A stretch of 15,045 nucleotides of DNA from JANOQP01 sp044227705 (lineage in GTDB: Bacteria; Bacteroidota; Bacteroidia; Chitinophagales; Saprospiraceae), in the NCBI GenBank assembly GCA_044227705.1, contig JBGAWE010000107.1:1-15045 (forward strand), given 5' to 3'. The notes under the pieces are model-generated. The model did not search any database, was not told where the DNA came from, and saw nothing but the letters and a program-made list of their open reading frames with translations. Positions 6,319-15,045 of this stretch are shown piece by piece; the stretch's first letter is position 1; each line of letters begins with the position of its first letter. A program made the translations under genes and the position numbers.

Positions 6319-9300
6319 ATGCCCACCGAACAGCAACGTCTCGACGAAATCGCCCGCGCCAACACGCCGCGGGCCATCGTCGCGCGCCTCGTGCTGGGCG
6401 GCTGGCGGCGGGTGGAGAACCTGTTTTTTTGGGTGGTCGTGCTGTTCGTCGCGCTGTATTTCGTGCTGCAGACGCCGTTCGTGCAGAACTGGCTCATCCA
6501 GAAGATCGCCGGTTTCTACTCGAAAGAGTGGGGGACGCGGGTCGAAATCCGCCACATCGACTTCGAGTTTTTCGACAACCTCGTTTTGGAAGGGGCCTTC
6601 GTCGCCGACGAGCGGGGCGACACGCTGCTGTTTGCGGACGAACTCGTCGCCGGTTTGAACACGGGCCTTTTCAACCTCGCCTCCGGCCGATTCGAGTTCG
6701 GTGACATCGCCCTGCGGCACGCTCGCGTCAACCTCTCGCGAGCAGAGGGCGAGGCTGATGCGAACTACCAGTTCATCCTCGACTATTTCAAATCGGAGAA
6801 AAAGAAGCCGTCGGCGAAGAAGAAGGGCTTTTCGGTTCGAGTGCAAAACCTCAACCTCGTCGATGTTGAATTTTCCCAAAAAGACGATGTCGACGGCAGC
6901 CTGTTGAAGGCGCGGGTTCCGAGGGGTCAAATCCGGCTCAACGAGTTCGACCTGTTGAAGCAACTCGTTGATGTTCAATTGGTTAAGCTGACCGGCCTCT
7001 CGGTCACGGTTCAAAACTTTCCCGGAAAGCCGCTGGCCGAGGCAGTTCAAAAACGGCTCGACTCGCTCAAACTCGCTGCTCGAAACGAGAAACTGAAAAC
7101 GCCGAAAGACACGGCTGGCGAGCCGCCGCTCCATCTCCTTCTCCATCATTTTCAGCTCGAAAACGGCAGGTTTGTTTTCGACGATTTCCAAAAAAGCGCG
7201 ACCGGGCGGCACGACGGCGTGGTGGATTTCGACCACCTCGACCTGCGCGAAATCGGCGCGGCGGTCGACGGCCTCGAGCTGAAAAACGGGCTGAACATCG
7301 CCGCCGAGGTGAAGCACTTCGGGCTGTTGGAGGCGGGCAGCGGCTTCCGGTTGAGCCACCTCGAAGCGGGCGAACTTTCTGTTTCCAACAAAAAAATCGG
7401 GCTGGCCGGGATGAAAATCCAGACCCCTGGCTCCGAGCTGACCGACTCGCTGGCGATGATCTTCGACGGGTTCGGGGCTTTTGGGAAGGACTTCGGCTCG
7501 GCCGTCCGGTTCAATGCATCGCTCGCCGAGGGGACGCACGTCGCGCTCGAAGACCTTTGGCATTTCAGCCCGTTTTTTGAAAAAAACGCCTTTTTCAAAA
7601 AGAACAAGGCGGCGACTGCCCTCCTTTCCGGCCATGTTTTCGGCAGCCTGAACGCGCTGAAAGGGCGGGATTTTCAACTGAAACTGGCCCCGGCCTTTGC
7701 TGTCGACTGCAACTTCGACACGCGCAATTTGCTCGACGGCGACGCGACGCAGGAGTTCAACTTCAAGTTCAAGAACCTGCAGACCGACATGGCGACGCTG
7801 CGGCAGGTCGTGCCCGGTTTTTCGGCGCCGCCGAACTTCGACAAGCTCGGGCGGCTCGGATTCACGGGCAACGTGGACGGGTTCTCCTCCGATTTCGTGG
7901 TGGCGGGGACGCTGGCGACCGACCTCGGCGGCGGCGCCCTCAACATGAAGCTCGACATGAACGAGGGGAAGGAAAAGGCTGAGTACAGCGGCGGCCTCGC
8001 CGTTCGCCAGTTCGACCTCGGGCGGTGGACGGGGCAGCGAGACCTCGGGAAGGCCTCCTTTTCCGTCTCTGTCGTCAACGGTCGGGGGCTGACGGCCTCT
8101 ACCGTCCGGGCCGACCTCAACGCGCACATCGACACCCTCACTTATCGCGGCTACGTCTATCGGAACATCAACGCCGACGGGTCGCTCGACCGCTCGAAGT
8201 TCAAGGGGCGCATCGAGAGCAGCGACCCGAACTCGAAATTTGAACTCATCGGGAACGTCGATTTCGAGGGCGAGCCGTCGATGGACCTCTCGGCGAACCT
8301 GCAAAACTTCGACCTGCGGAAGCTCCATTTTTCGGACAGAGACATCCGGATCTCGGGAAAGATCGACCGGATGCTGGCGCACGGGAGGCGGCTGGACAGC
8401 CTTTTCGGCGAGGCCAACCTGCTCAACATCCGCGTCGTCGAGGAGGGGAAAGGCGACTGGAAACTGCCCGCCGCCGCGCTCGGCGCCCGGCTGACGGACG
8501 CGGGCGAGCGGTTCATGTACCTTAAATCGACGCTGGGCGAGGCGACGATGGAGGGGCATTTCAGCCCTGAGCGCGTCCCGGCGGTCTTGCGCAACATCGC
8601 GGCGCGGCACTACCCGGAGTTCTCCAAAAAAATGGGGCTGACGGGGGCCGACACCTTGCCGCTGACGGAGGTTTTCCGGTTCCACCTCAACATCGCCGAC
8701 ACGCGGGATTTCACCCAGATTTTGGACGAAAAACTGGGCAACCTCGCCGGGATTTCCCTCTCCGGGCAAGTGAACGGGCCGCGCAACTTCGTGAAGGTGA
8801 ACCTGCAGGTGCCGTCCTTTAGATACGACAGCTACGGCGCGGACGAGGTCTTCCTCGACTTCACCAGCCTCGGCGAGCACGCGGCGATGGGGCTGACGGT
8901 CGGGCGGACTTGGATTTCAAAAACCAGCAAACTGGCGCCCATCAGCATCGACACGCGGCTCGACCGCGACACAGCTTTGTTCTCCGTGAGCGCGAAAAAC
9001 CTCTCGTCCGTTTTGAACAACGTGCTGTTGGCTGGGAAGTTCTTCGCCGTTGACAGCCTTTGGCAGATCAGCTTCGATCCGTCGAAGATGACGCTGGCGG
9101 GCATCAACTGGAACATAGAGCGCGACAACTTCCTGCGCTTCGGGCCTGGCACGGTGTTGACCCAGAACTTCGAGATACGCGACGGCGACCGCGTCATCAG
9201 CCTCTCGTCGAAGGACGAAAGGGGGATGGTGCTGTCGCTCAACCAGTTCGACCTCGAGGACTTCCACCGCTTCTGGAAATTTCGGAAGCTGAACTTCGAC

Positions 9301-11328
9301 GGCAACTTCGAGGCGCAGATCGACGTGGACGACATTTTCAAGATGCGCGGCATCAAGGTCTGGTTCTCGTCGCAGGACTCCATCACCATCAACAAGGTCA
9401 ACTACGGCTTCTTCAACACCTACGCCGAGATGGCCGACCTGCGCTCGCCGGTGGACGTGAACCTCGATTTGGTGGAGCAGAAGGGCGGGCAGTCGCTCAA
9501 CGCGGCCGGTTTTTACCTGCCGCCGGGCGCGCCGAGGATGGAGGCACGGCCGGAACTGGCGCCGGGCAGCTTCGACTTCGCCGTCCGGGGGGTGAACTTC
9601 CCGTTCGCCATCCTCGAGACGTTCGTCTCGGGCATCTCGAACACGCACGGCATCGCCGACCTGCGGGGCCGATTGTGGGGCGCGCCGTCGAAAATCGAGT
9701 TGAGCGGCCGGGCGCAAATCATCGACGGGTGGACGACCATCAACTACCTCGGCACGCGCTACCACATTGACAATCAAGTGATTAGCCTCTCCTCAACGGC
9801 CATCACGGCGCAGGACACGGTAGTGGACGCGATCGGGATTTTGCGCACAAGGCCGGACACGATTCTCGACATCCGGGGGAAACCGGCCGTCGTGACTGGC
9901 GGCATCTACCACGACCATTTTCGAAAATGGAAGCTCGACCTCGAAATCGAGAGCGACGACTTTCTCGTCTTGAAAACCAAGAAGGGCGACAACCCGGACT
10001 TTTACGGCACGGGCATCGGGAAGATCGACGTGGTGTTCGGTGGCGATTTCTCCACCACCAACATGCAGGTGACGGCGACGACGGCGGCGGGGAGCCAGCT
10101 TTTCATCCCCCTTTCCGGCTCGGAGGACGCGGGCGAGGTGACGTTCATCAAGTTCAAGCCGAAGAACCCGAAGCCAGACTCTCTAAAGACAAACTCGACA
10201 AGTTTCCAGCTCGACGACCTCGACGGCCTCAACCTCGACATGAACCTGACGATGACGCCTGAGGCGGAGGTCCAACTGATTTTCGACGAGGTGGCGGGCG
10301 ACATCATCACCGGGCACGGGCACGGCGACCTCGGCATCTACTACGACGTGACGGGCCAGTTCAAGATGTACGGAGACTACGTCATCGACGACGGGAACTA
10401 CCTGTTCACCTATTTCGGCTCGGGCGCCTTCTCGTTCTTGCAGACGAACAAGCCGTTCACTGTCAACCCCGGCGGCACCATCCGCTGGGACGGCGACCCG
10501 CTTCAGGCGACCATCAACCTCGCGGCGGAGTACAAGGGCCTGTCGACCTCGCCCTACAATTTCATGCAGGACGAACTCATCGCGGCCACGCCCGAGGAGC
10601 AGCGGGAGGCGCAGCGCAGCACCCGCGTGCAGCTCACGATGGGGCTGACGGGGCCGCTTTTCAAACCGAACATCTCGTTCGACATCCAGCTCCCGGATTT
10701 GACCGGCGCGCTGAAAACAGCTGCCGACAACAAGCTCCGCGTCGCCCGGCAGGACCCGAACGAGATAAACCGGCAGGCGTTCGGGCTGCTGGTCATCGGG
10801 GGGTTCCTTCCCGATGCGGGCGGGGTCCTCTCGGTCGGCGGGGCGGCGGTGAACACGGGGGTGAACACGCTTTCGCAGATGGTGACGTCGCAGCTTTCCA
10901 ACTACCTGTCGTCGCTCGTCACGTCGTTCGCGCAGGGGAGCATCATCGAGAAGATAGACTTCGACATCAACTACAACCGCTCGCAGAACCTCGGCTTCAA
11001 CAACCTCGCGGAGACCAACCAGGAGCTTGCGCTGCGGCTCTCCTCCAGCCTCGCCAACGACGTGGTGCGCATCAACGGCGGGGCCAATTTTGGCATCCCC
11101 GGGCAGAACAACTTGACAGGAAACAGCGGCTTCCTCGGCGAGGACGTGGTGGTGGAAATCCGTTTGACGCAGGACAGAAGGTGGGTCTTGAAGTTCTTCC
11201 AGCGGCTGTCGCCGGACATCCTGCTGGGCAACGGCAACCGGATGCGGGCCGGAGGGGGCATCAGTTTTCGGAAGGAGTACGACTCGCTGGGGGAGATGTT
11301 TGCGGGGTTTGGGAGGAGGAAGGGGTAG
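6319..11328 (+). CDS. tamB: Translocation and assembly module protein TamB (DUF490)
   Basis: This 1669-residue AsmA-like/TamB protein has one N-terminal membrane anchor at about 35-52 (NLFFWVVVLFVALYFVL) and then a long periplasmic body of beta-strand repeats. A Lys-rich linker follows residue 158 (SEKKKPSAKKKGF). The diagnostic DUF490 C-terminus contains GNYLFTYFGSGAFSF, KPFTVNPGGTIRWDGDPLQA and a final RLSPDILLGNG/GGGISFRKEYDSLGEMF. Known TamB proteins span the periplasm as a hydrophobic groove and help outer-membrane protein assembly or phospholipid transport. The length is usual for Bacteroidota TamB. I chose the ATG at 6319; a GTG at 6301 gives six more residues (MPTESE before MPTEQQ). 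No TamA/BamA-type barrel gene lies beside it. A DUF2199 gene follows after 63 bases. Confidence 0.93.
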   Translation: MPTEQQRLDEIARANTPRAIVARLVLGGWRRVENLFFWVVVLFVALYFVLQTPFVQNWLIQKIAGFYSKEWGTRVEIRHIDFEFFDNLVLEGAFVADERGDTLLFADELVAGLNTGLFNLASGRFEFGDIALRHARVNLSRAEGEADANYQFILDYFKSEKKKPSAKKKGFSVRVQNLNLVDVEFSQKDDVDGSLLKARVPRGQIRLNEFDLLKQLVDVQLVKLTGLSVTVQNFPGKPLAEAVQKRLDSLKLAARNEKLKTPKDTAGEPPLHLLLHHFQLENGRFVFDDFQKSATGRHDGVVDFDHLDLREIGAAVDGLELKNGLNIAAEVKHFGLLEAGSGFRLSHLEAGELSVSNKKIGLAGMKIQTPGSELTDSLAMIFDGFGAFGKDFGSAVRFNASLAEGTHVALEDLWHFSPFFEKNAFFKKNKAATALLSGHVFGSLNALKGRDFQLKLAPAFAVDCNFDTRNLLDGDATQEFNFKFKNLQTDMATLRQVVPGFSAPPNFDKLGRLGFTGNVDGFSSDFVVAGTLATDLGGGALNMKLDMNEGKEKAEYSGGLAVRQFDLGRWTGQRDLGKASFSVSVVNGRGLTASTVRADLNAHIDTLTYRGYVYRNINADGSLDRSKFKGRIESSDPNSKFELIGNVDFEGEPSMDLSANLQNFDLRKLHFSDRDIRISGKIDRMLAHGRRLDSLFGEANLLNIRVVEEGKGDWKLPAAALGARLTDAGERFMYLKSTLGEATMEGHFSPERVPAVLRNIAARHYPEFSKKMGLTGADTLPLTEVFRFHLNIADTRDFTQILDEKLGNLAGISLSGQVNGPRNFVKVNLQVPSFRYDSYGADEVFLDFTSLGEHAAMGLTVGRTWISKTSKLAPISIDTRLDRDTALFSVSAKNLSSVLNNVLLAGKFFAVDSLWQISFDPSKMTLAGINWNIERDNFLRFGPGTVLTQNFEIRDGDRVISLSSKDERGMVLSLNQFDLEDFHRFWKFRKLNFDGNFEAQIDVDDIFKMRGIKVWFSSQDSITINKVNYGFFNTYAEMADLRSPVDVNLDLVEQKGGQSLNAAGFYLPPGAPRMEARPELAPGSFDFAVRGVNFPFAILETFVSGISNTHGIADLRGRLWGAPSKIELSGRAQIIDGWTTINYLGTRYHIDNQVISLSSTAITAQDTVVDAIGILRTRPDTILDIRGKPAVVTGGIYHDHFRKWKLDLEIESDDFLVLKTKKGDNPDFYGTGIGKIDVVFGGDFSTTNMQVTATTAAGSQLFIPLSGSEDAGEVTFIKFKPKNPKPDSLKTNSTSFQLDDLDGLNLDMNLTMTPEAEVQLIFDEVAGDIITGHGHGDLGIYYDVTGQFKMYGDYVIDDGNYLFTYFGSGAFSFLQTNKPFTVNPGGTIRWDGDPLQATINLAAEYKGLSTSPYNFMQDELIAATPEEQREAQRSTRVQLTMGLTGPLFKPNISFDIQLPDLTGALKTAADNKLRVARQDPNEINRQAFGLLVIGGFLPDAGGVLSVGGAAVNTGVNTLSQMVTSQLSNYLSSLVTSFAQGSIIEKIDFDINYNRSQNLGFNNLAETNQELALRLSSSLANDVVRINGGANFGIPGQNNLTGNSGFLGEDVVVEIRLTQDRRWVLKFFQRLSPDILLGNGNRMRAGGGISFRKEYDSLGEMFAGFGRRKG

Positions 11329-11391
11329 GAGGTTCCAACGTAGCCACCGACTATCGAGTTGATTTTTCACCAAACAAAATAGCTATTCGGA

Positions 11392-11892
11392 ATGCAATTC
11401 CAATGTTCCTGCTGCGGCAAGACCCACGACAGTTGGCCCGCGCTAACTTTTAAAGCACCCGACCCTTATGCCGGGTTGAGCGAGGAGGAGCGGCGGGAGA
11501 TGGCCACTTTCAGCTCCGATTTCTGCGTCATCAAATGGGAAGACCAGACCGACCGCTTCATCCGAGTAACCTTCACCCAAAAGGTCTTGGAAAGCTGCCA
11601 AGATTTGGATTACGGCGTTTGGGTCTCCCTTTCCGAAACCAGCTTCGCCGACTACGAGGCCAACTTCCACAACGACTCGCACGAAGCCACCTACTTCGGC
11701 TGGCTGTGCAACGAAATCTGGGGATACGATTTTTCAAAAGGCGGCATCCCGATGACCGTCCGCACACGGCCGAACGGGCAGCGGCCGGAGGCCTTTCCTC
11801 ATGAGGGGTTTGACCATCCGTTCGTTCGGGATTTTTACGACGGGATTACTTTGAATGAGGCCGAGAGGCGGATTGGCAAATTGGGAAATTGA
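11392..11892 (+). CDS. DUF2199 domain-containing protein
   Basis: This 166-residue cytosolic protein matches the DUF2199 pattern across its length. It begins with a short Cys motif MQFQCSCCGKTHD (Cys5-x-x-Cys8, probably half of a metal site). It then has LSEEERREMATFSSDFCVI, the conserved YGVWVSLSE, YFGWLCNEIWGY, and a C-terminal VRTRPNGQRP...DHPFVRDFYDGITLNEAE. The biochemical function of this family is unknown. There is no signal peptide or membrane segment. It lies 63 bases after tamB on the same strand and 137 bases before gyrA. No terminator was seen between tamB and this gene, so read-through is possible, but a functional link to TamB is not shown. Confidence 0.85.
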   Translation: MQFQCSCCGKTHDSWPALTFKAPDPYAGLSEEERREMATFSSDFCVIKWEDQTDRFIRVTFTQKVLESCQDLDYGVWVSLSETSFADYEANFHNDSHEATYFGWLCNEIWGYDFSKGGIPMTVRTRPNGQRPEAFPHEGFDHPFVRDFYDGITLNEAERRIGKLGN

Positions 11893-11961
11893 AGCCCGTC
11901 GTTGACAGCCGGGATTGGGTTTTGGTCAGGAACAAAGTTTTCCACAACCAGCCCCCCATTC

Positions 11962-11989
11962 TTTTAAAAAAGCCCTTTTTCTACCTTTG
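11962..11989 (+). promoter_or_regulatory. Candidate promoter of gyrA
   Basis: TACCTTTG at 11982-11989 is a full match to the Bacteroidota -7 box TAnnTTTG. A T-rich stretch TTCTTTT at 11959-11965 could serve as the -33 region. The start codon is 40 bases further on and is preceded by the A/T-rich sequence ACTTTTAAAAAATTGAA instead of a Shine-Dalgarno, as is usual in this phylum. Confidence 0.6.
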
Positions 11990-12029
11990 CACACCCAATT
12001 TTCGACCCCTTTACTTTTAAAAAATTGAA

Positions 12030-14315
<2,286 letters not shown>

Positions 14316-14689
14316 AATCCGTCACCGATGCCGACGACCTGATGATAACGACCGGCAGCGGCGTGACCATCCGCACCCCGGCCGACGCGCTGCGCGTGAT
14401 GGGCCGCTCGACGCAGGGCGTGCGCATCATCCGCCTCGATGAAGGCGAGGAGATTGCGGATGTCGTGGTCGTCGGAAGACAGGAGGAGGATTCTTCGCCG
14501 GTTGAAGAAATCGATGGCCTCGAAAATGCCGACGACAACCAGACCGAAAGCCCGGCCGCCGAGACCAGCGAACCACCGGTCGGAGAGTGATTTTTTGAAC
14601 AGCGTTCAATGAAAAACGCCGGAGAGGGCCTTCCGCAGGCTTTGGCGAACTTCGACGGTCAATTCACCGTCTACCATTCACCACAAACA

Positions 14690-14719
14690 GGCCGCACCCA
14701 CCTTACCGGTGGCGCGGCC
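14690..14719. terminator. Hairpin downstream of gyrA, possible terminator
   Basis: An outer stem GGCCGC/GCGGCC and an inner stem CCACC/GGTGG enclose the loop TTACC. It lies 100 bases after the gyrA stop. Neither strand has a clean T-tract (the minus strand continues TGTTTGTGG), so this is a strong structure but only a weak terminator call. Confidence 0.4.
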
Positions 14720-14986
14720 CGGTTATAATCTCATGAAAAATTTTCTTGACTGGTTGTTTTCGTTTGATGGGTCAAAGATGGGCGGGCCTGGGAGGTGGAG
14801 AAAAGGACAAATTTTGGCTTTTGTTGAACGCCGCGTTTGAGGGCTTTGACGATCAGTAGCGCGCGGAAGTGGAAAATCGGAGGTTTCAAAGCAAAAGAGG
14901 CGAATTGTCCAATTTCTGGCAGGTCAAAATCAGGGGTTTGTTGGAGTACGCAACTGCCCTTCTGACAAAACTTCTCCCGTTTTTTC

Positions 14987-15025
14987 AAAAAAAAAAGCCC
15001 GCACAAGCCAACGGCCTGTGCGGGC
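14987..15025 (-). terminator. Rho-independent terminator of a minus-strand gene beyond the right edge
   Basis: The perfect 9-bp stem GCCCGCACA (14997-15005) / TGTGCGGGC (15017-15025) is followed on the minus strand by ten T residues (A-tract 14987-14996). It must serve a gene entering from the right. A TGA on the minus strand at 15035-15037 could be that gene's stop, but only eight bases before it are in the window. Confidence 0.85.
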
Positions 15026-15045
15026 GGCACTTCTTCAGCCCCTGC

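Larger units (their letters stand above)
14591..15045. other. Region without a convincing gene after gyrA
   Basis: No recognisable protein or RNA gene is seen on either strand. A 39-codon plus-strand frame at 14609-14728 (MKNAGEGLPQ...) contains FTVYHSPQTGRTHL, slightly like a PqqD-type peptide, but a hairpin lies inside it and I do not call it. A 99-codon minus-strand frame (14731-15030) begins inside the right-hand terminator and looks spurious. The stretch 14735-14985 is lower in GC than the genes around it. Confidence 0.5.

Noticed and set aside
6313..8880. 855-codon open frame on the minus strand opposite tamB
   Set aside because: It is antisense to a well-supported tamB; long reverse frames are expected in GC-rich coding DNA, and its translation resembles no family.
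10183..11373. 396-codon minus-strand open frame opposite the tamB 3' end
   Set aside because: It covers the conserved DUF490 C-terminus on the other strand, has no recognisable domain, and is low-complexity charged sequence.
11893..11930. Possible terminator CCCG...CGGG after the DUF2199 gene
   Set aside because: The stem is only about four pairs and is not followed by a convincing T-run.
14595..14609. Perfect inverted repeat TTGAAC-agc-GTTCAA after the gyrA stop
   Set aside because: It is short and AT-rich, with the T-run before the stem on the plus strand, so it does not fit a terminator and is likely by chance.
14731..15030. 99-codon minus-strand frame at the right edge
   Set aside because: Its start lies at the terminator hairpin and A-tract at 14987-15025, and the translation is unlike any family I know.

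Overview
The window looks like a piece of a GC-rich Bacteroidota chromosome, possibly Saprospiria-like. The evidence is a TAnnTTTG-type promoter box in front of gyrA (and similar boxes before tamB and the cytochrome gene), start codons without a clear Shine-Dalgarno sequence, a very large TamB (DUF490) protein with the C-terminal motifs usual in that phylum, and Bacteroidota-like FtsE, CorA and GyrA sequences. The phylum call is inference. No phage, insertion sequence, CRISPR array, tRNA or rRNA was recognised.

Layout from left to right: the 3' end of ftsE (+); a pair of REP-like hairpins in opposite orientation; corA (+), which meets a GlxA-type regulator (-) tail to tail with a 4-base overlap. 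The regulator is the last of three minus-strand genes: a DinB-like protein, an M1-aminopeptidase-like protein with C-terminal HEAT-like repeats, then the regulator, with only 6 bases between the last two. Upstream of dinB are a clear rho-independent terminator and a small secreted cytochrome c (-). A divergent promoter region separates the cytochrome from tamB (+, 1669 residues), which is followed by a DUF2199 protein (+) and gyrA (+). gyrA carries a one-base frameshift near 14205-14209 that splits it into a 725-residue part and a 126-residue C-terminal part. The last 455 bases hold no convincing gene, one hairpin, and a strong terminator serving a minus-strand gene beyond the right edge.

Most of the window is ordinary housekeeping: cell division/export (FtsE), Mg2+ uptake (CorA), outer-membrane assembly (TamB), DNA topology (GyrA). 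The most unusual part is the minus-strand block at 1424-5660. Its M1-like protein keeps the fold signatures but has lost all three zinc ligands, the catalytic glutamate, the exopeptidase motif and the tyrosine site, so it should be a non-catalytic protein. It sits directly upstream of a GlxA regulator. The M1-like gene and the dinB gene each carry a similar 32-base element (25 of 32 identical, no gaps) at exactly the same distance, 80 bases, before the start codon.
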